From: Haloarcula salina
Lineage (GTDB): Archaea; Halobacteriota; Halobacteria; Halobacteriales; Haloarculaceae
Direction of reading: 5' to 3'
Assembly: GCF_010119195.1 (NCBI RefSeq)
Contig: NZ_WRXL01000008.1
Span: 62,001 to 126,000, forward strand
Length of the DNA stretch: 64,000 nt
Positions within the stretch are counted from its first letter, which is position 1. Every line of letters starts with the position of its first letter. Both the position numbers and the translations under genes were made by a program. The notes beneath the pieces were generated by a model. That model saw only the letters and a list, made by a program, of their open reading frames with translations. It ran no database searches and had not been told where the DNA came from. Of the stretch, positions 24,329 through 32,808 are shown piece after piece.

Positions 24329-24424
24329 CTCTACCGCCCGTTATCACGGTCGATAACTCGGGGAGAGGTATTATTACCCGTGAAAGAATCGGTATCGGTA
24401 GGGTCAGACAGACCCGGATAACCA
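24329..24424 (+). promoter_or_regulatory. arlA2 promoter: exact copy of the arlA1 upstream block
   Basis: From 24329 to the start codon the sequence repeats 23446-23541 base for base as far as I can see. It includes the palindrome (core 24342-24355), the TATA-like GTATTATTA and the leader hairpin (24401-24415). The repeat continues into the gene, so the duplication unit is about 883 bases. Confidence 0.8.
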
Positions 24425-25042
24425 ATGCTAACGGAACTCACGAACGACGACGACCGCGGGCAGGTCGGTATCGGCACGCTGATCGTGTTCATCGCGATGG
24501 TGCTGGTGGCCGCAATCGCCGCGGGCGTCCTGATCAACACGGCCGGCTTCCTCCAGAGCAGCGCCGAGGAGACCGGACAACAGAGCAGCGACCAGGTGAC
24601 CAATCGACTCCAGCTCGTCAACGCCGTCGGTGAAGACATCAGCAATAACGGTATCCAGACGGTGAACCTGACGGTCAAGCGCGCGCCCGGTGCGGCGAAC
24701 ATCGACATCGGGAGCACGATCGCGCAGTGGGTCGACTCCTCCGGGTCCTACGATCTGACCGTCGATACCGACAATAACCAGCCGAAGTTATCCGATGCTG
24801 ATCATTTCGGTGTCACGGAAGTGCAGGACGATGACGGCTCTATCTCGGATAGCCAGGTACTGAACGATCCGTCTGATCGCGCGCGACTGGAGTTCAGTGC
24901 TGAAGACATCCGCGGCGGGAGTAATCCGCTGCCCGAGGGTGCGACGGCAACGATCCGTCTGAACACCCAGTCAGGTGGGACGACGACCGTGCGCCTGGTC
25001 GTTCCGGAGACTCTGTCTGGTAATTCCGCCGTCAGCCTCTAA
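24425..25042 (+). CDS. arlA2: Archaellin (archaellum filament subunit) 2
   Basis: A 205-residue archaellin, tandem copy of arlA1. It has the same signal peptide with the DDRGQ processing site, the same core helix and the same C-terminus. Differences cluster in two patches: DINDNGVQ to DISNNGIQ, and [13 protein letters not shown] to [15 protein letters not shown], plus a few substitutions later. That mosaic pattern suggests gene conversion between the copies. Its stop is followed by a T-rich stretch (CTTTCCTTTTCTT near 25050), a possible transcription end. Confidence 0.97.
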   Translation: MLTELTNDDDRGQVGIGTLIVFIAMVLVAAIAAGVLINTAGFLQSSAEETGQQSSDQVTNRLQLVNAVGEDISNNGIQTVNLTVKRAPGAANIDIGSTIAQWVDSSGSYDLTVDTDNNQPKLSDADHFGVTEVQDDDGSISDSQVLNDPSDRARLEFSAEDIRGGSNPLPEGATATIRLNTQSGGTTTVRLVVPETLSGNSAVSL

Positions 25043-25119
25043 GTTCGCTTTCCTTTTCTTGACGCTCTCTCAGCTCGAACGGCGACGGAGTTATACCACT
25101 TCCTCACACAGTACGACGT

Positions 25120-25689
25120 ATGGCTCGGCGGTCAGACGAACCGAATCCGGAAGAAGGCAAGGTACTCTCGCCCGAGGAGCTCGACATCGCCGACGACGAG
25201 CACGTCACCGAGATCGACGAGGGCCGCTACGTCGTCTCCTCGGACGTCCGCACCGACGACTCCTACGGGAACCAGATCCCGTCGGATTCGGCGTCAGACC
25301 CGTCGGAGTCGTCCTCGGGGAACCCGCCCGAACCCGAGTTCACCGACGCGAACGTCCATCAGTGGCTCGCCGAACAGATGGCGGACTCGAACGCTCGGTA
25401 CGGGTTCGACGTGACCGCCAAGTTCGACGGGGAGGTCGACCAGCAACAGTTGGTCTCCAACGACATCGTCACCGTCTTCGAGAGCTTCATGCTCTGGTAC
25501 GGTCGGCAGATGGACGGCTCGACCGCGGTCGAGGACGTTCTCGGAATCCTGCTTTCGGAGTCGAACGTCCCGGTCCGGTATCCGCCGGGGGCCGTGAGAG
25601 AACTCGTCAAGTCGACGCAGCTCTCGCCCGACGACTCCATCGCGGACCTGTTGCACGCGGTCGAAGACGACGACGGCGTCCAGTTCTGA
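25120..25689 (+). CDS. Uncharacterised acidic protein of the archaellum locus
   Basis: A 189-residue acidic soluble protein. The N-terminus contains EGKVLSPEELDIADDEHV and EGRYVVSSD, a motif I recall from small haloarchaeal proteins often placed near archaellins (possibly DUF7500, unverified). A disordered Ser/Pro/Glu linker follows, then a helical C-terminal domain (VHQWLAEQMADSNARYGFDV...FESFMLWYGRQMDG). No catalytic motif is seen. It follows arlA2 by 77 bases and precedes two more unknown genes. A role in archaellum function is suggested only by position. Confidence 0.75.
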   Translation: MARRSDEPNPEEGKVLSPEELDIADDEHVTEIDEGRYVVSSDVRTDDSYGNQIPSDSASDPSESSSGNPPEPEFTDANVHQWLAEQMADSNARYGFDVTAKFDGEVDQQQLVSNDIVTVFESFMLWYGRQMDGSTAVEDVLGILLSESNVPVRYPPGAVRELVKSTQLSPDDSIADLLHAVEDDDGVQF

Positions 25690-25735
25690 CCGGCGAGAGA
25701 TTTAACTGCGGCCACGGCGGTTGGTGGGGTAGCTG

Positions 25736-26212
25736 ATGGACCGCTTCGAGCCACAGACCGTCACGGCCCTGTTCGTTCTGGCGACGCTCGTCGCCACCGG
25801 ACCGCTCGTCGGCGTCGGCGCGTTCGAGCCGCGGGCCACGACCATCGGCGACGGGACCGCCTCCGTCGGGGGCGTTCACGTGGACACGACCCAGTTTCGG
25901 GTCACCGACGGCCGCTTCGGAACCGCGGTTCCGTACCTCAGAGTCCCGGACGCGTCCGTCACCGTGGACGCCGTGACGGGGCGTCCCAGACTGCTGTACC
26001 AGATTTCGATTCCCCGTCTGGACGCTTCGATGACATCCGAACGCGTGTTCTCGACGGCCGGGACGTACCGACTCGCCCCGGGTGATCGGGCGCTGGAGCC
26101 CTCTTCGGTCGGCCGGGAGCGATACAACGGGACCGTGCGAATCACCGTCCAGAGCTTCGAAGCGACCGAGACGGTGTACGACGAGAACGTCACCGTGGCG
26201 GTGATCGAATGA
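25736..26212 (+). CDS. Uncharacterised membrane-anchored or secreted protein
   Basis: A 158-residue protein with an N-terminal hydrophobic segment (VTALFVLATLVATGPLVGVGAF, residues 8-29) that is either a signal peptide or an anchor. A beta-rich extracellular part with an N-glycosylation sequon in YNGTV follows. It overlaps the large membrane-protein gene downstream by four bases (ATGA), so the two are translationally coupled and likely form a unit. No known family recognised. Confidence 0.72.
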   Translation: MDRFEPQTVTALFVLATLVATGPLVGVGAFEPRATTIGDGTASVGGVHVDTTQFRVTDGRFGTAVPYLRVPDASVTVDAVTGRPRLLYQISIPRLDASMTSERVFSTAGTYRLAPGDRALEPSSVGRERYNGTVRITVQSFEATETVYDENVTVAVIE

Positions 26213-28257
26213 CCCGCCACATCGACTCACTCGGTAACCGCGGACGGGCGGTCGCCCGCCGCGTCTTCGGCGACCGGTACGGCGTCGCGCTCTGGCTCGG
26301 CCTGCTCGTCGCCGTCTCGCTGTACTGGCGGGTCGGAATCTTCATCGCCGACACCTACACCACGGCCAACACGCTCGCGGCCGTCGCCGACGGCCACCTG
26401 AACATCGTCGAAACGCCGTACTCGCTGACGCTCGGTTCCCAGCCCGGGCTCCACCACGTCGGCGGCGAGCTCTACGGCCGGAACTACGGACAGGTCGCCC
26501 TGGCGGTCCCGCTGGTCTGGACCTTCCGGGCCCTCTCCGTGGTCGCCGCCCCGCGACTGCTCCTGCTCGGCCTCTGGTCGGGGCTGGCGCTGGCGTTCGT
26601 CTCCCAGATCGGGACGCTCGGCAACCGCCACACCGGTGCGTCGCGGCGGGCGATCCTGTTGGGCGGGAGCGCCGTCGTCGCGGCGCTGTTTCTGGTCGGC
26701 GTCTCGTCGGCCACGGCGCTCTCCGACTCCGCGCTCGCCCTGGCCGCGTTCCAGTTCTCGACGATGCTCGCGGCGGCCACGACCGGCCTCGTCCTGTACC
26801 GGCTGGTCGGGCTCTGGCACGGACGCCCGGTCGCGCTGGCGACCGGCGTGGCCGTCGGACTCGCCTCCTCGGTCGGCTTCTGGGCGTCGCTCCCGAAGCG
26901 TCACGTCCTCGTCGCCGCGCTCCTGCTGACGACCGTCTACGCGTTCGCTCGCAGCCGGATCGCCTACCGAGACGATCGGTTCCGCCGAGCGCTGGCGTTT
27001 CGCGCCGCCGCGTACCTGACGGCGTCGCTCGTCACCTGGACGCACGCCTTCGAGGGGTTCTTCCTGGTCGCGACCCTCGGCGTCGTCGACCTCGCCACCG
27101 CGCGGCGGAACGCGCTCTCGGACCTCCTGGTGGTCGGCTGCGCGCTGCTGGTCGGCTCGCTGCCGATGCTCCTGACGAACTACCTCATCTCGGGCAATCC
27201 CGCCAAGCCCCCGCGCCTGCTCCCGCGAGTCGACGGGGCCAACGCCGAGTTCGTGCCCGACACCACGTTCTCCGACGCCGGAGCGTCGGGCGGCTCCGAC
27301 GCGGGGACCGGTGGAAGCGATGGGAGCGGGGGGAGCGGTGGCACTGGCAGCGACGGCAGTAGCGGGAGTGAAACCGGCGGCGATTCGTCGGCCGGTGATA
27401 CCGGCGCAGCCAGTTCCGATGGCATCGGCGACGTCCCCGTCCTCGGGTCGCTCCTCGCCGTCGTCGACCGAATCGGCGACGTCATCGGTCCCGCGATGGC
27501 GTTCGTCCCGGCGGCGTTGCTCGGCGGGTTCGAGTCGCTGACGGACCTCGACCGGATGTCCCACGTCTTCCTTCGGAGCGGTCACATCCCGAGCGTCCGC
27601 TACCACCTCAACGGGTACGCCATCATCGAGCTCACGATGCTCGAATCCGTGCCGGTGCTGGGCGCGCTCGCGGCCGCCCCGATCCACGGGGTCCGACTGC
27701 TCCGACGGCGGGCGAGCGACCTCGGCCACCTGCCGAGTCAGTACTCGCCACGGGCCCAGACCGACCTGTTCGTCGCGGCGCTCGCTGTCGTCTTCACCGT
27801 GATCTACCTGGAACGGCTCCCGCTGTACTCGCAGCTCACGGTCCGGTATCTCCTCCCGACGGTCCCGCTGTTGCTGTACGGCGTCGCGCGGCTCCCGGCG
27901 GTGAACGGGGCCGCCCGGGACGCGACCCGCTGGCTCGTCGGCGGATACGCCGCGAGCACCCTGGGTGGAATCGCGCTCTGTCTCGCCGCCGTCGCCGGCC
28001 TCGACCTGGCGCTGGGCGAGGCCGTGCAGTTCCACGCGCTTCTCAACCTCGCCGGTGCGGCCGTCTGTGCCGCGGTCGTCGTCGGCGGGACCGTCGCCCC
28101 GGACCGCGTCCCGTCTCGGGTCGTCGCGGTCGGCGTTGCGCTCCCGGCCGGACTGACCACGGCGTTCGTGGCGCTGTCCGGACTGAGCTATTTCCAGTAC
28201 GGTCCCCACGCCCTCGACGTGGTCCGGATCGCCGTCGAATATCTCCCGGCGGTGTAA
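26209..28257 (+). CDS. Large polytopic membrane protein of the archaellum locus, possible GT-C-like fold
   Basis: A 682-residue protein with at least eleven membrane helices. A first extracytoplasmic loop (FIADTYTTANTLAAVADGHLN) near residue 44 is placed like the acidic loop of GT-C glycosyltransferases. A Gly/Ser/Asp-rich low-complexity insert spans about residues 350-405. Glycosylation of archaellins and S-layer is common in haloarchaea, and position next to archaellin genes makes a glycan or lipid-linked sugar role worth testing, but no diagnostic motif is seen. It is coupled to the 25736 gene by a four-base overlap and ends 89 bases before cheY. Confidence 0.75.
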   Translation: MTRHIDSLGNRGRAVARRVFGDRYGVALWLGLLVAVSLYWRVGIFIADTYTTANTLAAVADGHLNIVETPYSLTLGSQPGLHHVGGELYGRNYGQVALAVPLVWTFRALSVVAAPRLLLLGLWSGLALAFVSQIGTLGNRHTGASRRAILLGGSAVVAALFLVGVSSATALSDSALALAAFQFSTMLAAATTGLVLYRLVGLWHGRPVALATGVAVGLASSVGFWASLPKRHVLVAALLLTTVYAFARSRIAYRDDRFRRALAFRAAAYLTASLVTWTHAFEGFFLVATLGVVDLATARRNALSDLLVVGCALLVGSLPMLLTNYLISGNPAKPPRLLPRVDGANAEFVPDTTFSDAGASGGSDAGTGGSDGSGGSGGTGSDGSSGSETGGDSSAGDTGAASSDGIGDVPVLGSLLAVVDRIGDVIGPAMAFVPAALLGGFESLTDLDRMSHVFLRSGHIPSVRYHLNGYAIIELTMLESVPVLGALAAAPIHGVRLLRRRASDLGHLPSQYSPRAQTDLFVAALAVVFTVIYLERLPLYSQLTVRYLLPTVPLLLYGVARLPAVNGAARDATRWLVGGYAASTLGGIALCLAAVAGLDLALGEAVQFHALLNLAGAAVCAAVVVGGTVAPDRVPSRVVAVGVALPAGLTTAFVALSGLSYFQYGPHALDVVRIAVEYLPAV

Positions 28258-28281
28258 GGACCCCGCTGCCGTCCCCGATAA

Positions 28282-28295
28282 TATCACACGCGATA
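28282..28295. promoter_or_regulatory. Palindromic operator TATC-N6-GATA, cheY operon promoter
   Basis: The site reads TATCACACGCGATA and is followed after about 14 bases by the TATA-like CTTTATCTAA (28309-28318). The cheY ATG is at 28347. The half-sites and the initial A of the spacer agree with the archaellin sites. Confidence 0.72.
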
Positions 28296-28346
28296 ATTTA
28301 CGGGACACCTTTATCTAACTCATCGGGATAGGTTGCGTTGATAGGC

Positions 28347-28706
28347 ATGCCAGACGTACTGATCGCCGACGATTCGGAATTTATGCGTAACCTCCTCCGC
28401 GAAATCCTGGAAGAGGACCACCAGATCGTAGGAGAAGTCGAGAACGGCGTCGAAGCCGTCGAAGTGTTCAAAGAAGAGACGCCGGACCTCGTGATGATGG
28501 ACATCGTGATGCCCATCCGCGACGGCATCGAGGCCACGGACGAAATCAAGTCGAACAACCCCGACGCCAACGTCATCATGTGTACGAGCGTCGGGCAGGA
28601 AGAGAAGATGAAAGAGGCGGTGAAGGCCGGGGCCGACGGGTACATCACCAAGCCGTTCCAGAAACCGAGCGTGATCGAGGCCATCGAGGACGTCGTGCCC
28701 TCATAG
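28347..28706 (+). CDS. cheY: Chemotaxis response regulator CheY
   Basis: A 119-residue stand-alone receiver: acidic pair DD at 8-9, phosphoacceptor Asp52 in MMDIVMP, Thr80 and Lys102 in YITKPFQKP. Phosphorylated by CheA, it would signal to the archaellum motor through CheF and ArlCE. The ATG at 28347 is used; an upstream TTG at 28338 is a poorer choice. It abuts cheC directly (stop TAG then ATG at 28707), forming cheY-cheC-cheD. Confidence 0.96.
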   Translation: MPDVLIADDSEFMRNLLREILEEDHQIVGEVENGVEAVEVFKEETPDLVMMDIVMPIRDGIEATDEIKSNNPDANVIMCTSVGQEEKMKEAVKAGADGYITKPFQKPSVIEAIEDVVPS

Positions 28707-29924
28707 ATGAACGTCGACATCCAGTCGCTCGGGACGTTCAACCAACTCGCTCACGAGGGTGCCGAGGAAGCCACGCGCTCGATGGCGCAGATGACCGGCA
28801 TCGACGCCGTCGTCGACGTGACCAAGATCACGCTCCTGAACCGGGACGACGTCGGCGAAGAACTGACCGGCCGCGAGTTCGTCGGCGTTCAGTTCGCCTT
28901 CGACGGCGTGCTCGAAGGCGACACCGTGCTGGTGTTCGACGCCGACAGCGCCGCGACGATCGCCGACGCGCTGGTGCCCGGCGACAGCCCAGACGAGGCG
29001 ATGGCCCGCAGCGGTGTCAAGGAGATCGGCAACATCATGATGAGCGGCTTCATCGACGGCTGGGCCGACTACGTCGAGGCGACCATCGATCACTCGCCGC
29101 CGGAGTACATCGAGAAGTCCGGGGCGGACGTGCTCCCGGACGCGCCGACCGACGCCGACCATCAGCAGGTCTTCGTCTTCAAGTCACAGATCGAGTGGAT
29201 CGACGAGTCCGTGAACTTCTACATCTACATGCTCCCGGAGTACGAGCCGCTCGCGGAGCTGATGATGGAACAGGCCGACACCGAGGACGACGCCATCCCC
29301 ATCGACAAGCTCCAGACGTTCAACGAGATGACCACGAAGGGGACCCAGAAAGCCGCTGACAACGTCGAGATGATGACCGGCATCCCGACGGACGCGGAGG
29401 TGACGCAGATCAGCTTCGCGCCGATCACCGACGTGCCAAAACAGGTCGGCACGGAGACCTACGTCGGGACGGTCGTGGAGTTCACTGGAACCCCCAGCGG
29501 CTACCTCATGGTGCTGTTCGACGAGGTTTCGGCGGTCACCGTCGCCGAGGCGATGATGCCGATCGAGATGGAGGGCGACGAACTGACCGACCAGCACACG
29601 GCCGCCATCGAGGAACTCGGCAACATCATGACCAGCGGGTTCGTCGACGGCTGGGCCAACGTCCTCCAGACCTCCGTCGAGCACACGCCCCCGCGGGTCG
29701 TTCACGACATGGGGCGGGCCATCGTCGACCCGCTCGCGGCCCAGGTCGGCCAGCACCAGGAACACGCCTTCATCATCGAATCGGAGATGAAGACTGAGGA
29801 CATCGAGTTCGAGTCGGAGATCCTGGCCCTCCCGAACGAGAAGGAACTGCGCGAAGCGCTCGAAGCCCTCGACGTCGAGCGAGCGAACGAGACGCAGGCA
29901 GACGTGGAACAGATCTTCGAATAA
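28707..29924 (+). CDS. cheC: CheC-type phosphatase/adaptor, two fused CheC domains
   Basis: A 405-residue protein with two full CheC units in tandem (about residues 1-195 and 200-390). Each has the D/S/E-x3-N-x22-P-type signature region: KEIGNIMMSGFIDGWADY with SPPEY in the first, and EELGNIMTSGFVDGWANV with TPPRV in the second. CheC dephosphorylates CheY-P and binds CheD. Haloarchaea have several CheC paralogues, and the double-length form is a known variant. It overlaps cheD by one base. Confidence 0.93.
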   Translation: MNVDIQSLGTFNQLAHEGAEEATRSMAQMTGIDAVVDVTKITLLNRDDVGEELTGREFVGVQFAFDGVLEGDTVLVFDADSAATIADALVPGDSPDEAMARSGVKEIGNIMMSGFIDGWADYVEATIDHSPPEYIEKSGADVLPDAPTDADHQQVFVFKSQIEWIDESVNFYIYMLPEYEPLAELMMEQADTEDDAIPIDKLQTFNEMTTKGTQKAADNVEMMTGIPTDAEVTQISFAPITDVPKQVGTETYVGTVVEFTGTPSGYLMVLFDEVSAVTVAEAMMPIEMEGDELTDQHTAAIEELGNIMTSGFVDGWANVLQTSVEHTPPRVVHDMGRAIVDPLAAQVGQHQEHAFIIESEMKTEDIEFESEILALPNEKELREALEALDVERANETQADVEQIFE

Positions 29925-30445
29925 TGAAAGTATACGACGGCAGCCAGTCGGAGAGTACGACCCAGAACGCTCCCGAGCGAATCAAGGTCGGCATCGCCGA
30001 GTACAAGGTCACGACGGACGCGGCGCTGTTGACGACGAGCGGGCTGGGATCCTGTATCGGGGTCGCCATCTACGACGAACTCAACGGAGCCGCCGGACTC
30101 GTCCACGTGATGCTCCCGTCGGCGGCCGACATCGACGGTGGTAATCGCGCGAAATTTGCCGACACCGGCGTCGAGGTGCTCGTGGAGGCGCTCGAAGCAG
30201 CGGGGTCGACGACGGACGCGATGCGGGCGAAGATCGCCGGTGGGAGCGACATGCTCGACTTCTCGGAGAACGGGTCGTCGATCGGATCCCGCAACGCGAA
30301 ACAGGTGCGCCGGACCCTCGAGGAGTACGACATCCCGATCGTCGGTGAGGATCTCGGCGGCGATCACGGCCGATCGATCAAACTCGAAGCGGCGACCGGC
30401 GAACTCATCGTCAAGAGCGCCAACACCGAGTCTATCACGTTGTGA
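29924..30445 (+). CDS. cheD: Chemoreceptor glutamine deamidase CheD
   Basis: A 173-residue CheD. The catalytic Cys is in LTTSGLGSCIGVAIYD, the His in GLVHVMLPSA, and the later GGSDMLDF and VGEDLGGDHGRSI motifs are conserved. The N-terminal 25 residues are extra and polar. It deamidates transducer glutamines and interacts with CheC. The TAATG overlap with cheC indicates coupling. Confidence 0.95.
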   Translation: MKVYDGSQSESTTQNAPERIKVGIAEYKVTTDAALLTTSGLGSCIGVAIYDELNGAAGLVHVMLPSAADIDGGNRAKFADTGVEVLVEALEAAGSTTDAMRAKIAGGSDMLDFSENGSSIGSRNAKQVRRTLEEYDIPIVGEDLGGDHGRSIKLEAATGELIVKSANTESITL

Positions 30446-30646
30446 CAGACCGTCGGTGACGCCCGTGTAGATAGCCGGAGTAGCTCTGCGCAGACTCGTC
30501 AGACGGGTGGCTGCCACTCGTCTGCCGGGCACGCGGGGCCTCACTCTCTGTTCTTCATCTCAGTAGCTGGAATTAATTTGAAATGTAAGACGATAGTAAC
30601 TAGAACGTTTATTTTGCGATTCTGGGTCGGGAATTTGGCCAATTAT
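30446..30646. other. AT-rich intergenic region before arlCE
   Basis: The 261 bases between cheD and arlCE include a markedly AT-rich stretch (about 30558-30680) for this genome. It leads to the palindrome at 30647 and the arlCE promoter. No tRNA or small gene is recognisable. Confidence 0.5.
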
Positions 30647-30660
30647 TATCAGATATGATA
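30647..30660. promoter_or_regulatory. Palindromic operator TATC-N6-GATA, arlCE operon promoter
   Basis: The site reads TATCAGATATGATA, a nearly perfect inverted repeat over its whole length. It is followed after ten bases by a TATA-like AATATTG (30671-30677). The ATG of arlCE at 30707 is 30 bases further, so the operon mRNA has a very short leader. Confidence 0.72.
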
Positions 30661-30706
30661 CGCTAGGGGGAATATTGAAGGGTAGCAGAAGCGTCCATTA
30701 CGGAAG

Positions 30707-32386
30707 ATGAGTAGTCTCGCTCTCGAGCCGCTGGCCGCAGCCGTCTCGCCGGTACTGGTCGGGCTGGCACCCGTCCTCTTCGTTCTCCTGACGGGCGGGC
30801 TGGTCGGCATGAGCATCAAGAACATGTTCGACTCGATTCTGTCGGACGACGAGAGCGAGAACGGGAGTGACGGGAACGACGAGATGGCCGACGGGGGCGG
30901 CGGACTGATGGCCGACGACGGCGGTGACGGCGGCGACGACTTCGGCGGCCTCGGCGGCCTCGACGACGACGATGACATGGGCGGGTTCGGCGACGACGAC
31001 TTCGGCGACATGGAGGACGCGAGCGGTCCGGACACCGACGAGCTCGAACACCGGCTCGACGAGCTGGAAAACGAGGTCGGCAGCCTCTCCTCGACGGTCA
31101 ACACGGTCCGGACCGAGAACGAGAGCATCTCCGAATCGGTCGAAGAGACGGAGGAGAACGTCCGGAAACTGCTCGACATCTACGAGATGGTCACCCGCGG
31201 CGTCAACCCCTTCGCCGACGACGTCGACGGGGGCATGGGCGGTATGGGCGAGGGCGGTGGCTCCTTCGGGCTGTTCGACGACGGCGGCGACGAACCGGAG
31301 GAGGACATCGACGACGACGTCGCCAACGCCGACGCCGAAGGCTTCTTCGACGAGGACCTCACTGAGGGCGCTGGCGGCGACATGGGGATGGGTGACAGTA
31401 TGGACATGGACGACGGCAGCGTCGACGACGTGTTCCCGGACGAGGGGGACGACATGGGCGGCTTCGAGGACGACGGCGGGTCCTTCGACGAGGAGTTCGA
31501 CGACTTCGACGACGCGGGAGACGATGACATGAGTATGGATGACGGGATGAGCATGGACGACGCGAGCACCGACGACGGAGACAGCGACGACGGCGAGGGC
31601 GGCAAGTCCTTCGCCGAACTCAAAGACGAGTACGAGTCCGGCGACGCCGAGTGGGCCGAGGGCGACGAGGAAGCCGACGCCGACGAGGACGAGTTCGAGG
31701 ACGACGGCGACCTGCTGGCCGACGACGACGGGGAGTTGTTGGCCGAGGACGACGGCGACGAGGACGCGCTCGCAGACGACGACCTCTTCGACGAGGTCAT
31801 CGAGGACGACGGGGCCGACGGCGACGGTCTGGCAGACGACGGGGCCGACGCGGGTTCCGAATCCGTCACCGAGCCAGAGCCGGAACCCGAGCCCGAACCG
31901 GTCGCCGAACCGGAACCCGAGCCAGAGCCGGAACCCGAGCCAGAACCGGTCGCAGAGCCAGAGCCCGAGCCCGAACCGGACACAGAGTCCACCGACACCG
32001 GTTCCGCGGCAACTGGCGACGACGCCGAGACGACGGACGGCGATGGGGGGAAGCCGTACCTGTCGACGATGCCCGAAGGGTTCGCGGCGGACCTCATCAT
32101 CGTCGAGTGGCTGGAGTACCTGGTCCAGAACTCCGGGTACCGCGAGACGGCCCGCGCCATCGACTACTACGAGACGATCGACTGGATCGACGAGTCCGTC
32201 GCGGACCAACTCAAGGAGTACCTCCGCGGCTTCGACGGCGTGGACGACACCGGAGCGGGGCTCTCTATCGACCACCACACGGAGAGCTTGCGATACATCT
32301 CGCAGCTGGACGGCGACAGCGGTGCCGACGCCGTCATGCTCTCGAAACTGGTCGGCGGAGGTGGTTCCGATGGGCTTCAGCGTTAG
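30707..32386 (+). CDS. arlCE: Archaellar switch-complex protein ArlCE (FlaCE fusion)
   Basis: A 559-residue fusion typical of haloarchaea. An N-terminal membrane helix (AVSPVLVGLAPVLFVLLTGGLVG) is followed by a coiled-coil ArlC domain near residues 108-170 (LEHRLDELENEVGSLSSTVN). A very acidic Asp/Gly/Met region and a Pro-Glu repeat come next, with long runs of EPEP around residues 388-426. The C-terminal ArlD/E domain (YLSTMPEGFAADLIIVEWLEYLV) closes the protein. It forms the cytoplasmic ring that receives Che signals through CheF. It overlaps arlF by 17 bases and heads arlCE-F-G-H-I-J. Confidence 0.93.
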   Translation: MSSLALEPLAAAVSPVLVGLAPVLFVLLTGGLVGMSIKNMFDSILSDDESENGSDGNDEMADGGGGLMADDGGDGGDDFGGLGGLDDDDDMGGFGDDDFGDMEDASGPDTDELEHRLDELENEVGSLSSTVNTVRTENESISESVEETEENVRKLLDIYEMVTRGVNPFADDVDGGMGGMGEGGGSFGLFDDGGDEPEEDIDDDVANADAEGFFDEDLTEGAGGDMGMGDSMDMDDGSVDDVFPDEGDDMGGFEDDGGSFDEEFDDFDDAGDDDMSMDDGMSMDDASTDDGDSDDGEGGKSFAELKDEYESGDAEWAEGDEEADADEDEFEDDGDLLADDDGELLAEDDGDEDALADDDLFDEVIEDDGADGDGLADDGADAGSESVTEPEPEPEPEPVAEPEPEPEPEPEPEPVAEPEPEPEPDTESTDTGSAATGDDAETTDGDGGKPYLSTMPEGFAADLIIVEWLEYLVQNSGYRETARAIDYYETIDWIDESVADQLKEYLRGFDGVDDTGAGLSIDHHTESLRYISQLDGDSGADAVMLSKLVGGGGSDGLQR

Positions 32387-32807
32387 CGGCTCCGCGGCGA
32401 TCATCTTCGTCGCCGCCTTCATCGGTTTCGGAATGTTCTACTCGGCGACCGCGAACAGCTTCGAGCGCGTTCAGGACGCGCGCGGAGCCCAGCAGGACCG
32501 GTTCCTCGACCAGCAGAACACCGCGGTCGAGATCACGGCGGCGACGTGGAACGCGAGCGGAACCGACGACCTCGACGTCACCGTCGAGAACACCGGCTCG
32601 ACGACGCTCGCGGTGAGCGACACCGACTTGCTGGTCGACAACGCCTACCAATCGGGCTACGACACGGCCGTCGACGCCGACGCGTCGACCGACGTCTGGG
32701 CTCCCCAGGAGACGCTCACGATCACGGTGACGACCTTCGACAGCCGGCCCGGCCGAGTGAAGGTCGTCACCGAGAACGGACTCGCGGACACCGCGGTGGT
32801 GAGCTGA
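32370..32807 (+). CDS. arlF: Archaellar stator protein ArlF
   Basis: A 145-residue protein with an N-terminal membrane helix (SGSAAIIFVAAFIGFGMFYSA), a short coiled stretch and an extracellular immunoglobulin-like beta domain (DDLDVTVENTGSTTLAVSDTDLLVD). ArlF binds the S-layer and anchors the motor. The ATG at 32370 overlaps the end of arlCE by 17 bases. The arlG ATG follows one base after the stop. Confidence 0.93.
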   Translation: MGFSVSGSAAIIFVAAFIGFGMFYSATANSFERVQDARGAQQDRFLDQQNTAVEITAATWNASGTDDLDVTVENTGSTTLAVSDTDLLVDNAYQSGYDTAVDADASTDVWAPQETLTITVTTFDSRPGRVKVVTENGLADTAVVS

Positions 32808-32808
32808 G

